A stretch of 64,000 nucleotides of DNA from Brachybacterium subflavum. GTDB taxonomy: Bacteria; Actinomycetota; Actinomycetes; Actinomycetales; Dermabacteraceae. The notes below the pieces were generated by a model. The model did not search any database. It saw only the letters and a list, made by a program, of their open reading frames with translations, and was not told the origin of the DNA. This document shows positions 51,641-59,220 of the stretch, piece by piece; position 1 is the first letter of the stretch; each line of letters begins with the position of its first letter. Position numbers and translations under genes: made by a program. The stretch is taken from NCBI RefSeq assembly GCF_009299795.1, contig NZ_VIGP01000005.1:62001-126000 (forward strand), in the 5' to 3' direction.

Positions 51641-51812
51641 TGCCGAAGGTCTCGTTCACCCGGGCCCTCCCGCTGCTGCGGTCGCGGAGCCGGGCGGCGG
51701 GCCGGGTGCCGGGGCACCAGAATGTCGACATCGCCTCGGCGCTGCGCCATGGGGCCGGCGGTCGGGCCGACGGGCCTGCGGCGCACGCGCGCTGGGAACT
51801 ACTCCCCTTCTG
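51641..51812 (-). promoter_or_regulatory. yybP-ykoY manganese riboswitch upstream of mntP
   Basis: On the reverse strand the leader contains AAGGGGAGTAGT (51809 down to 51798), the conserved 5' block of the yybP-ykoY class, and about 145 nt later GTGAACGAGACCTTCGGC (51659 down to 51642), the matching 3' block. GC-rich stems (GCCGGCGGTCGGG area) fill the space between. Both blocks are in the right order and orientation and the gene behind is mntP, the classic target. Known members sense Mn2+ and switch the downstream gene on. Confidence 0.85.
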
Positions 51813-51885
51813 GGGTCAGCCTACGGGAGACGCGGCACACCGACGAAGCGCCCGTGGGAGGCTCCACAGCGGTCGGCCGCGCTGA

Positions 51886-53235
51886 TCAGCGGCGAGCGCC
51901 CGCGACGGCGAAGCCGCTGAGCGCGATGAGCGCGGAGGCGAGCATGGTGAGGGCGAGCGGGAGCGTGGTGTCCTCGCCGGCGAGGCCGACGAGTCCCGCG
52001 ACGATGCCGGCGAGCACGAACTGGAGCATGCCCAGCAGCGCCGAGGCGGAGCCGGTCGACCGCTGCGGGACCGCCGAGAGCGCGAGCGCGGTCGCGTTGC
52101 CGAAGACCAGGCCGAGCGGGGCGATCGCCGCGAACAGCGGCACCATCAGCCACGCCGGCGGCGCCCCGGCCAGCGTGAGCGCGAGGATCACCAGCACCGC
52201 GCAGGTGCTGATCGCCAGCCCCGCGCCGGTCAGGGTGCGCACGCCGACGCGGGAGGCGAGACGGGCGGAGAGCGCCGAGGAGGCCATGATGCCGATCGCG
52301 TTGAGGGCGAAGGCGAGCCCGTACTGCACGGTGCCCAGCCCGATCATGTCCTGGTAGACGAAGGGCGAGGCGGAGATGTAGGCCATCATGATCGCCATCC
52401 CGAAGCCGAACGCCGCGACGTGCCCGAGGTAGCCGCGGGTCAGCATCGCCGACCAGCCGCTGCGCCCGTCCGCCGAGCTGTCCATCGTGCCGTCCGTCGG
52501 GCTGTCCGCGTCCCGTCGGTGCTCGGCGCGGACCTCGGCCGGAAGGGTCTCGCGCACCCAGAGAAGCGTCGCGACCAGGGCGATGAGCCCGAGCGCCGCG
52601 ACGATGCCCAGCAGGCCGCGCCAGCCGATCGACTCGGCGAGCAGGCTGCCGCCGAGCGGGGCGATGACGGGCGCGACACCGCCGATCATCATCATGACGT
52701 TCAGGGCGCGGGCGGCGGCGGGGCCGCGCTCGCGGTCGAGGATCATGGCGCGGCCGATCACCATGCCGGCGGCGCCGCCGAGGCCCTGCAGGAGCCGGGC
52801 GACCACGAGCATCTGCACGCTCACGGCGAGGACCGCGGCGATGCTCGCACCGAGGAAGAGCACCAGCCCGATGAGCAGAGGGGGCATGCGCCCGGCACGG
52901 TCCGACCAGGGGCCGAAGACGACCTGTCCGAGACCGGCGCCGACGAGGAACGCGGTCAGCGAGAGCTGCACGCCGGTCGCGGTGGTCGCGAGGTCCGAGG
53001 TCATGGCGGGGAACGCGGAGAGGTAGAGGTCGGTCCCGAAGGGCGCCACGGCCGCGAGGATCGCCAGGGTCACGAGCATCGCGCCGCCGATCGGGCGGGC
53101 GCGCGCGGGATGCGGGGAGTCCGCGCCCGCGGGCGTGGTCATCGCGGGAGTGGTCATCGCGGGCGCGGCCTGCGTCGTGCTCGCTGCCTTCTGCGTCTCC
53201 TGTGCGGGCGGGTCGAGGGTCGCTTCGCTCGTCAC
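51886..53235 (-). CDS. MFS drug exporter, Bcr/CflA type
   Basis: 449 residues, 12 helices. Family marks: LAAVAPFGTDLYLSAFPAM (TM1), GVQLSLTAFLVGAGLGQVVFGPWSDRAGRMPPLLIG (motif A), VARLLQGLGGAAGMVIGRAMILD and IGGVAPVIAPLGGSLLAESIGWRGLLG (motif C). A hydrophilic loop of about 35 residues after TM6 is acidic and Asp-rich. Bcr/CflA proteins export bicyclomycin, chloramphenicol-like drugs or dipeptides. GTG 53235 is chosen because AAGGAGG lies ten bases upstream. The promoter region to its right contains an AT-rich dyad. Divergent from a VOC protein gene. Confidence 0.88.
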   Translation of the reverse strand: MTSEATLDPPAQETQKAASTTQAAPAMTTPAMTTPAGADSPHPARARPIGGAMLVTLAILAAVAPFGTDLYLSAFPAMTSDLATTATGVQLSLTAFLVGAGLGQVVFGPWSDRAGRMPPLLIGLVLFLGASIAAVLAVSVQMLVVARLLQGLGGAAGMVIGRAMILDRERGPAAARALNVMMMIGGVAPVIAPLGGSLLAESIGWRGLLGIVAALGLIALVATLLWVRETLPAEVRAEHRRDADSPTDGTMDSSADGRSGWSAMLTRGYLGHVAAFGFGMAIMMAYISASPFVYQDMIGLGTVQYGLAFALNAIGIMASSALSARLASRVGVRTLTGAGLAISTCAVLVILALTLAGAPPAWLMVPLFAAIAPLGLVFGNATALALSAVPQRSTGSASALLGMLQFVLAGIVAGLVGLAGEDTTLPLALTMLASALIALSGFAVAGARR

Positions 53236-53330
53236 GTGGTCCGGTCCTCCTTCGCGGCGCACGGGCCGTCCGGCTCATCGCCGGCCCGTCGTGGGCCCGT
53301 CGGACGTTCCGACGCACCGCAGGAATATTG

Positions 53331-53348
53331 TTATGCATTCATTGCAAT
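53331..53348. promoter_or_regulatory. AT-rich dyad in the Bcr/CflA promoter region
   Basis: TTATGCATTCATTGCAAT stands out as an AT-rich segment in a GC-rich gap, with GCA-TTCAT-TGC as its dyad core, about 100 bp upstream of the exporter GTG. It resembles operators of MarR/TetR-type repressors, but no such regulator gene is adjacent. Confidence 0.3.
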
Positions 53349-53480
53349 CGGGCGAGAGAGGCGTGCCGCAGGCCACGCGGCGGGGCGGCCGCGTGCGAGC
53401 TGCCGTACCGGGACGACCCGGGGCCGACGGGCCGGATGGTCGACGGCTCGCCTGTCCGTGCGCGGGCCTACGGTGAGGCC

Positions 53481-53888
53481 ATGACCACCAGGACCCCGCC
53501 CGACGCGGCCCCCGCGGCGATCGCTGGGCTCGCCTCGATCTCGATCGACTGCCCGGATCCGCGCGCGCTCGCACCCTTCTACCGCTCCCTGCTGGGCCTC
53601 ACGAAGGCCTTCGCAGCTCCTGATGGGTCCGTCATCGCCCTGGCGGGGGCGGGTCCGATGATCACGCTGATGAGGGTCGACGACTATGTCGCCCCGCAGT
53701 GGCCGGGCGGTCCGCAGCGCCAGCAGATGCACCTCGACCTCGCGGCCGAGGATCTCGACACCGGCTCTCGCGCGGTCGTCGCGATCGGCGGCTCGGAGGC
53801 GTCGACGCAGCCCGACCCCGGGCGCTGGCGAGTGATGCTGGATCCCGTCGGCCATCCGTTCTGCCTGAGCGCCGTACGGCCTGAGTGA
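53481..53888 (+). CDS. VOC (glyoxalase/bleomycin-resistance) superfamily protein
   Basis: 135 residues. A ten-residue polar head, then ASISIDCPDPRALAPFYRSLLGLTKAF (first beta-alpha-beta-beta-beta unit) and QQMHLDLAAEDLDTGSRAVVAIGGSEA, ending RVMLDPVGHPFCLSAV, the standard last strand with DPxGxxFCL. Function in the family ranges from metal-dependent lyases to drug binding and cannot be chosen here. TACGGT lies six bases before the ATG, so the transcript is probably leaderless. Confidence 0.8.
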   Translation: MTTRTPPDAAPAAIAGLASISIDCPDPRALAPFYRSLLGLTKAFAAPDGSVIALAGAGPMITLMRVDDYVAPQWPGGPQRQQMHLDLAAEDLDTGSRAVVAIGGSEASTQPDPGRWRVMLDPVGHPFCLSAVRPE

Positions 53889-53951
53889 GGACACCGGCCC
53901 GCCCGATCGGGTGCGGACCTGCACGAACCCCTCCCCGCTTGAGCACCTGCC

Positions 53952-54830
53952 TCACGTCAGCTCGTCGTGCTCCCCATTCGTCCACTCCGCGTGCCGACGG
54001 GCCGAGGCGAGCACCGCCTCGCGCGCGTGCCGCAGCACGGCGCCCGCGAAGTTCCCGTACAGCCGCTCGAAGCCGAAGCGCGCGGCGCCCTCGGCGACGC
54101 GCAGCGCGACGGCCCCGGACAGCGGGATCCGATTGGGGTAGGAGCGCATGAAGGCGAGGGTGCGGCCGTCGGGGTTCGGCGCGATGGTGTCGCCCGAGAG
54201 CAGCACTCCGCGTCCGTCGGCCCCACCCCAGTGCACGACGGCACTGCCGGGGAAGTGCCCGCCGAGCTGGGCCGCCGTCACGCCGGGGAGGACCTGCTCC
54301 TCCCCCTCCCACAGGTGCAGGTGCAGGTGCGCGGGCGCGCGACCCAGCCAGGCGGCGTCGGCCCGCGCGATCCACACCGGGACGCCGCCGAGCGCCTCCG
54401 ACCACGCCGACTGCAGGCCGAACATGTGCGGGTGGCTGGGGATGATCGCACGCATCGGCCCGAGGGCCCTCACGGCCTCGATCGCGGCATCGGTGATCGC
54501 GGCGGGGACCTCGACCATCACGGTCCCGTGCTCGGTGACCAGCACGTTCGCCTCCTGCCCGATGCCCACGCCCTCGACGCCGCGCAGGGCGAACAGCCCC
54601 TCCTCGAGCTCGACGAGGTCGAGCGGGCCGGCGTAGCGGGAGGGGTCGGTCCAGTGCTGGATGCCGTCCGCCGGGAGGTACTGGCGCTCGTCGGCGCAGA
54701 TCGGGCAGACATCCGGATGGTCCGCCGCGTCGTACTCGACGCCGCAGGTGGCGCACTGCAGGATCCCTCGGGTCGCGGCGCGCGCGTCGAGCATTTCGCC
54801 ACGGACGACAGCACTGGCGTTCTGGGTCAT
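53952..54830 (-). CDS. MBL-fold hydrolase with an N-terminal zinc ribbon, likely SoxR target
   Basis: 292 residues. The N-terminus carries two CxxC pairs (LQCATCGVEYDAADHPDVCPICADERQYLP), a rubredoxin-like zinc knuckle. The metallo-beta-lactamase-like body has NVLVTEHGTVMVEVPA, IIPSHPHMFGLQSAWSEALGG in the place of HxHxDH, GGHFPGSAVVHW and GVLLSGDTIAPNPDGRTLAFM. The first metal motif lacks the DH pair, so it may bind one metal or act differently from typical MBL hydrolases. AAGGAGAGG lies just upstream of the ATG. The gene is divergent from soxR, and a SoxR box lies in the 82-bp gap, so redox-cycling compounds probably induce it. Confidence 0.75.
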   Translation of the reverse strand: MTQNASAVVRGEMLDARAATRGILQCATCGVEYDAADHPDVCPICADERQYLPADGIQHWTDPSRYAGPLDLVELEEGLFALRGVEGVGIGQEANVLVTEHGTVMVEVPAAITDAAIEAVRALGPMRAIIPSHPHMFGLQSAWSEALGGVPVWIARADAAWLGRAPAHLHLHLWEGEEQVLPGVTAAQLGGHFPGSAVVHWGGADGRGVLLSGDTIAPNPDGRTLAFMRSYPNRIPLSGAVALRVAEGAARFGFERLYGNFAGAVLRHAREAVLASARRHAEWTNGEHDELT

Positions 54831-54865
54831 GATCAGGCCTCTCCTTGAAGACCCTCACCCTCCGA

Positions 54866-54883
54866 CCTCAAGTCCGCTTGAAG
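54866..54883. promoter_or_regulatory. SoxR box
   Basis: CCTCAAGTCCGCTTGAAG matches the SoxR operator pattern (CCTCAAGT-nn-ACTTGAGG type) at most positions. Reading toward the MBL gene, TTGACT followed by a 19-bp spacer that contains the dyad and then GAGGGT gives the overlong spacing typical of MerR-family activated promoters. Confidence 0.75.
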
Positions 54884-54912
54884 TCAAGGCTCTCCCGGCG
54901 CAGACTTCTGCC

Positions 54913-55467
54913 ATGACCGCTGACCGCACCGACCCCACTCCCGGGGCCGCTGCCGCCCAGGGGGCCGACGGGCCCGTCCGTCCCTTCCGCGACGAGGCCT
55001 CGGGCGCACACGCCTCGCCCGAGGAGCGGCTGACCATCGGCGAGGTCGCCGCTCGCGCGGGCGTCGCGACGAGCGCAATCCGCCACTACGAGTCCCGCGG
55101 GCTGCTCACCAGCGAGCGCACCTCCGGCAACCAGCGCCGCTACGCCCGCACGGTGCTGCGGCGCATCGCCGTCATCCAGGCCGCCCAGCACGTGGGCCTC
55201 TCCCTGGCCGAGATCGCCGAGGCCTTCTCCCGCTTCCCCCTCGACCACGCGCCCACCAAGCGCGATTGGGCGCGCCTCGCCCGCGAGTGGCGCCCCCGCC
55301 TGGACCGCAGGATCCGCGAGCTCGAGCAGGTGCGCGACGGACTCTCGATGTGCGTAGGCTGCGGCTGCCTCTCCATGCGCCAGTGCGCGATCTACAATCC
55401 CGACGACGCGCTCGGGGCATCCGGCCCGGGAGCTCGGCGCGTGTTCCCGCACCCCGAGGAGGGGTGA
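54913..55467 (+). CDS. soxR: Redox-sensing MerR-family activator SoxR
   Basis: 184 residues. A Pro/Ala-rich head of 37 residues precedes the MerR helix-turn-helix: LTIGEVAARAGVATSAIRHYESRGLLTSERTSGNQRRYARTVLRRIAVIQAAQHVGLSLAEI. A dimerisation helix follows, and the [2Fe-2S] cluster motif is complete: CVGCGCLSMRQCAIYNPDD (four Cys, CX2CXCX5C). This motif separates SoxR from other MerR proteins. It senses redox-active drugs or superoxide through the cluster and activates by untwisting promoters with long spacers. The likely target is the divergent MBL gene; self-regulation from the same gap is possible. Confidence 0.93.
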   Translation: MTADRTDPTPGAAAAQGADGPVRPFRDEASGAHASPEERLTIGEVAARAGVATSAIRHYESRGLLTSERTSGNQRRYARTVLRRIAVIQAAQHVGLSLAEIAEAFSRFPLDHAPTKRDWARLAREWRPRLDRRIRELEQVRDGLSMCVGCGCLSMRQCAIYNPDDALGASGPGARRVFPHPEEG

Positions 55468-55568
55468 CGGGCTCCAGGTGACCGGCGCCAGATCACCGGC
55501 ACCGAGCACCGGACCCCACGTTCCAGACCCCGGGTCCGCGCCCGCGCCGTCGGCCGTACCCTCGACCC

Positions 55569-56051
55569 ATGGAGCACTCCTCGTCCGCCCCGCAGCCCCT
55601 GCACCACGTGGAGCTGTGGACCCATGACCTCGCGGGCGCGGTGCCGTCCTTCGACTGGCTGCTCGGAGAGCTCGGCTGGAGCGGCGAGTCGGATCCGCAG
55701 TGGCCGACGGGCCGCATCTGGCGCCACGCGAGCGGCGTCTACCTCGTGCTCGAGCAGTCCCCCGCCGTGGTCGGCGACGGGCACGACCGCCTGCGGCCGG
55801 GCCTGAACCATCTCGCGCTGCGGCTGCCGCCGGACGACGACGCGGGCATGCGATCTCCGACCGCCACCGGCACGGGCGCACTCCGGGACGCGGCCGCAGC
55901 CCCCGCCCCACTCGACCGCCTGCGCGAGCAGGCCCCGGACCACGGCTGGGCGGAGCTCTTCTCCGAGTCCTATCCACACGCCGGCGGCCCCGAGCACACG
56001 GCCCTGTTCCTCGAGAACGGGCAGGGATTCGAGATCGAGATCGTCGCCTGA
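55569..56051 (+). CDS. VOC superfamily protein (glyoxalase-like)
   Basis: 160 residues. Starts PLHHVELWTHDLAGAVPSFDWLLGELGW and continues GRIWRHASGVYLVLEQSP, LRPGLNHLALRLPP and GPEHTALFLENGQGFEIEIVA, so both beta-alpha-beta units are present, with His and Glu in metal-ligand places. TACCCT stands six bases before the ATG, so a leaderless transcript is likely. It is the last gene before the lower-GC island. Specific activity is unknown. Confidence 0.8.
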   Translation: MEHSSSAPQPLHHVELWTHDLAGAVPSFDWLLGELGWSGESDPQWPTGRIWRHASGVYLVLEQSPAVVGDGHDRLRPGLNHLALRLPPDDDAGMRSPTATGTGALRDAAAAPAPLDRLREQAPDHGWAELFSESYPHAGGPEHTALFLENGQGFEIEIVA

Positions 56052-56066
56052 GCCTCAACAGAGAGC

Positions 56067-56081
56067 CTATTGATACAATAG
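56067..56081. promoter_or_regulatory. Dyad CTATTG-ATA-CAATAG at the left edge of the island
   Basis: A perfect 15-nt dyad placed 16 bp after the VOC stop codon. It looks like a repressor operator in an A/T-rich promoter, but no rightward gene follows, so it may be a promoter cut off from its gene or part of the VOC gene's 3' region. Confidence 0.35.
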
Positions 56082-56125
56082 AAGTTACCAGGTAAACGCC
56101 CCGCCAGCCCCGCAACAAGTTCGAC

Positions 56126-56141
56126 GCCCCCTATTGGGGGC
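56126..56141. terminator. Hairpin downstream of the receiver-domain gene
   Basis: GCCCCC-TATT-GGGGGC forms a perfect 6-bp stem with a four-base loop, about 90 nt past the stop of the gene at 56229-57122 and about 75 nt past the VOC stop. It may end one or both transcripts. Confidence 0.5.
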
Positions 56142-56228
56142 CTTAGGGGCTCGCCCAATAAATTCCCATGCACTACATACCCCCCCCGACCAACAATTGA
56201 CTAAACTCCAAATCGCATCAATCCGTCA

Positions 56229-57122
56229 TTAATTTTTCAAGTGCGCGAGCACGGCTATCAGCAATTCGTAAGGGCTAGAATACTGCCCTGAAGCGCCATT
56301 ACGTCTCGCGCTTTCTTCCTGTGCCGGAGTTGACGAACTTGAATACATAAGTACAGGTATCGCGGGCGCCCCCAAAATGCCTTCCTTGGTAATCCGGTAT
56401 GCCAACTCTAGTCCAGCGAAAGCGCCCTCAGGTCGCCTAACATCAGTTATCACCAAGTCAAATGAATTGCATTGCATCAGAGCGATTGCGTCGGTGGAGT
56501 TTTCCACCCCAACTACACTCACCCCCGCGCACTGAAGGGCCCTACGTTCCCAAGCGACACTTTCCAACTTGTCATCCACCCACAGCACTTGCTTTACCGA
56601 CGCACTCGCATCGGTAAGCCAGCGCGCAAGCTCGTCCTCGTACCTGCGCTCCAGGGAGTTGCTCGGCGCCTCACCTCCCCTCATCTCATTCGCACGCCGA
56701 GTAAAATGCAAGACCTCAAGGACGTTTTCATGGAAGTAACTCGCGCGATCCCAAGCGCGATCTTCAGTCTTGCCGGCTTCAATAGCTTGTCGGCGATAGA
56801 TTGCAACAGCTAGCCCGATGGCCGCCATAGTTAACCCGATCGATAGCTCCGCACTGAAGGTCATGGAACTAAAGTTGCGCTTCACCCATGAATTTGGCAC
56901 GAACGACTCGATGCACACAAGCATCGCTACGACGGCCACGACAAGACCTACCGAGCCAAGAACTTCACGTACAGACTTGAGTGCATTCATTGCAGCAACA
57001 TGGGCGTGCTCACGCTTGCCGTGACTGCCGCCACGCGGTTTGTTGCCACCGCCCGGGAGGGAAGGCTTCTTGACACATTCGTCACTCACCCGACACCTAA
57101 CCTCTGCTTGTGATGTTTTCAT
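56229..57122 (-). CDS. Membrane-anchored receiver-domain protein without an output domain
   Basis: 297 residues in a lower-GC island. Residues 1-45 are basic and hydrophilic; two helices follow (about 54-73, SVGLVVAVVAMLVCIES, and 91-109, ELSIGLTMAAIGLAVAIY), then about 65 residues of charged helix. A response-regulator receiver fold ends the protein: VLWVDDKLESVAWERRAL (Asp183, Asp184), DLVITDVRRPEG (Asp227, the likely phospho-acceptor), PVLMYSSSS (Ser in the Thr/Ser position) and GASGQYSSPYEL, where the usual Lys of TKP is Ser. No kinase or DNA-binding domain is present or adjacent. WVDDKLES-type receivers occur in mobile regions. The role is unknown; internal starts (for example MNALKSV) are possible. 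Confidence 0.7.
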   Translation of the reverse strand: MKTSQAEVRCRVSDECVKKPSLPGGGNKPRGGSHGKREHAHVAAMNALKSVREVLGSVGLVVAVVAMLVCIESFVPNSWVKRNFSSMTFSAELSIGLTMAAIGLAVAIYRRQAIEAGKTEDRAWDRASYFHENVLEVLHFTRRANEMRGGEAPSNSLERRYEDELARWLTDASASVKQVLWVDDKLESVAWERRALQCAGVSVVGVENSTDAIALMQCNSFDLVITDVRRPEGAFAGLELAYRITKEGILGAPAIPVLMYSSSSTPAQEESARRNGASGQYSSPYELLIAVLAHLKN

Positions 57123-57515
57123 TGGCGTTCGAACTCGCGCCCAATCTGAACGCAGCAGGCTAGGGCGAATTCAGGCGGCACATTAAGGTCTCCGCGTGCA
57201 ACCCAGTCAAGATGTGATTGTTCTTCCGCGTTTGCCGCACGCAGCAACACAAACAGTACCGCAGCACGTCTTCAGCACGGGTTAACGGGCGTGCTTCTCG
57301 TGCGGTGCCCCAGGAGGGTCCGGGCCAACGCATTCGTCACCAAACCGCCCCAAGAGACGCCGCACCAGGCCACCCCAACCTCGTCGGACACGCGGGTTCT
57401 TGCCGCAGGACGCTCGCCGTTCACCTCTCATACACCCGCGACAGGGCGGACATAGGCGCTCCACAGGCGCGGGACGAATCCTCGATGGCACACCGATCAT
57501 CGAGGAGCACCCTTC

Positions 57516-58235
57516 ATGTCCGCCATCGCCCTGTACGCCCTGGATCTCGTCGCCGCCGCGACCCTGACCTTCGGCATCTACTGGCCCCGCCATCGCCGCC
57601 GCGACCTCGTCGTCGCCTTCCTCGGCATCAACGTCGGCGTCCTCGCCGTCTCCGCCCTGCTCGCGAACTCGGCCGTGAGCGCCGGGATCGGCCTGGGCCT
57701 GTTCGGCGTGCTGTCGATCATCCGCCTGCGCTCCGACGAGCTCGCCCAGCACGAGATCGCCTACTACTTCGCGTTCCTGGCGCTCGGCCTCGTGGGCGGC
57801 CTGTCCGTCACTCCCGCCTGGATGGGCGCCGTGTTCATGGCGCTCATCGTCCTGACGATGACCCTCGTCGACCACCCGGCGCTGCTCGCCGAGCACCGTC
57901 GGCAGGTGGTGATCGTCGACCGCGCGATCGCCGACGAGGACGAGCTGCGCGAGCACCTCTCCCGGATGCTCGGCGGCCGCGTGACCTCGCTCAGCGTGCA
58001 GCGCCTGGACACCGTCTCGGACACCACCATGGTCGACGTCCGCTACCGCCTCACCGGCGAGCGCCCCGAGGGCGCCGCGATCCCGATCGAGGCCAGCGCC
58101 GCCGAGCGCTCGATCCCGTCGGCCGGGCGCACCAGCATGGCCGCCCCCGTCAGCACCGACTCGAAGACCGGCCCCGAGGACCGCACCGGTCTCCGCCCGG
58201 ACGCCGACCGGACCGCCCAGGGGGTCGCACGATGA
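57516..58235 (+). CDS. DUF4956 membrane protein
   Basis: 239 residues. About five helices fill residues 1-120 (YALDLVAAATLTFGIYW, LVVAFLGINVGVLAVSALLA, IGLGLFGVLSIIRLRSDELAQHEIAYYFAFLALGLVGGL), and IIRLRSDELAQHEIAYYF is the family's signature loop. The soluble C-terminal part (VVIVDRAIADEDELREHLSRMLGGRVTSLSVQRLDTVSDTTMVDVRYRL) is probably cytoplasmic. GAGGAG lies seven to nine bases before the ATG. DUF4956 genes commonly stand next to VTC-domain genes, as here; the ATGA overlap means the two are made together. Function is not established; it may be the membrane partner or channel of the VTC enzyme. Confidence 0.85.
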   Translation: MSAIALYALDLVAAATLTFGIYWPRHRRRDLVVAFLGINVGVLAVSALLANSAVSAGIGLGLFGVLSIIRLRSDELAQHEIAYYFAFLALGLVGGLSVTPAWMGAVFMALIVLTMTLVDHPALLAEHRRQVVIVDRAIADEDELREHLSRMLGGRVTSLSVQRLDTVSDTTMVDVRYRLTGERPEGAAIPIEASAAERSIPSAGRTSMAAPVSTDSKTGPEDRTGLRPDADRTAQGVAR

Positions 58236-59065
58236 CCAGCCTGAGCACGCTTCCCGCCGTCGGCCTCGAGGAGATCTCCGAGCGCGCCGGCCTGATGACC
58301 CGCGTGGACCGCAAGTACCTGGTGCCCCGCGAGACCGTCCAGGAGCTCATCACGGAGCTCGACGGCAGCATCCGCGTCCTGGAGATCGGAGGCCGCCGCA
58401 CCTTCCGCTACACCTCCACCTATTACGACACCGCGGACCTCGCGACCTTCCGCGCCGCGGCCGGGAAGCGCCGTCGGCGGGCGAAGATCCGCTGCCGTGA
58501 GTACGTCGACTCCGGCACCGCCTTCCTCGAGGTGAAGACCGCCACCGGGCGCGGCGGATCCTCCAAGCAGCGGATCCCGGTCCCGGCCGGTCCCGGCGCG
58601 GCCCCGACCTCAGGGCCCCTGGAGGGCACCTCCCGCGCCTTCGTCGACACCGCCCTCGACGGCGCCGGCTGCGCGCTCGACGGGGAGCTCGGCCCCGTGC
58701 TCACCACCCACTACGACCGCACGACGCTGCTGGTCACCGGGGAGGAGAGCCGCGTGACGATCGACGCCGGGCTGCGCTGGGAGATCCCCGGCACGCAGCG
58801 TCCCACGGGCACCGGCAGGCACGCCTCGACCACCCCGCACCCCGGCTACGACCTCGACGGCCTCGTGGTCGTCGAGACGAAGGCGGGGACACGGCCGGGG
58901 GGCGCGGACCGCCTGCTCTGGGCCGACGGGCACCGCCCGGTGCGGATCTCGAAGTTCGCGACGGGCCTGGCCCTGCTGGATCCGCGGCTGCCGGGGAACC
59001 GCTGGCACCGCACGCTCCAGAAGGTCCGCTCGCCGGCGGCGCCGGCGGACGTCCGGGCCGCCTGA
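58232..59065 (+). CDS. VTC-domain protein, probable polyphosphate polymerase
   Basis: 277 residues, triphosphate-tunnel fold. The charged residues expected to line the tunnel are visible: TRVDRKYLVP (Arg and catalytic Lys), RRAKIRCREYVDSGTAFLEVKT (Lys, Arg, Glu, Lys), TTHYDRTTL (Arg), VVVETKA (Glu, Lys) and RISKFATGLALL (Lys). Yeast Vtc4, the best-known member, makes inorganic polyphosphate from ATP while moving it across a membrane; bacterial members are less studied. No membrane helix here; the DUF4956 protein encoded just upstream could supply it. 155 bp of CACCA/CAGCAC-rich simple sequence separates it from the third gene. Confidence 0.82.
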   Translation: MTSLSTLPAVGLEEISERAGLMTRVDRKYLVPRETVQELITELDGSIRVLEIGGRRTFRYTSTYYDTADLATFRAAAGKRRRRAKIRCREYVDSGTAFLEVKTATGRGGSSKQRIPVPAGPGAAPTSGPLEGTSRAFVDTALDGAGCALDGELGPVLTTHYDRTTLLVTGEESRVTIDAGLRWEIPGTQRPTGTGRHASTTPHPGYDLDGLVVVETKAGTRPGGADRLLWADGHRPVRISKFATGLALLDPRLPGNRWHRTLQKVRSPAAPADVRAA

Positions 59066-59220
59066 GGCCTCCCCGTCACCACCCGACCCGTCGCGAGGAC
59101 ACGACCAGCGATCACCACGAGCCCAGCCGACACCTCGAGACCAGCCATCAGCACAGCACCAACCACCAGCACAGCACCCGCCATCACCACGGCCCCGCGC
59201 CGCGAGAGGACACGATCACC

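Larger units (their letters stand above)
56052..57250. other. Lower-GC island, probably horizontally acquired
   Basis: The region is far richer in A/T than either flank (for example the stretch from 56150 to 56240 and the codons ATT, AAT and ACA in its only gene), while neighbours are about 70% GC. It carries one gene (56229-57122, reverse strand), a hairpin at 56126-56141 and a dyad at 56067-56081. No integrase, transposase, tRNA or terminal repeat was recognised. 57123-57515 grades back into high-GC sequence and holds the promoter of the next operon. Confidence 0.75.

Noticed and set aside
57126..57150. tRNA T-arm-like sequence GTTCGAACTC at the right edge of the island
   Set aside because: No acceptor, D or anticodon arm can be built on either strand; chance match.
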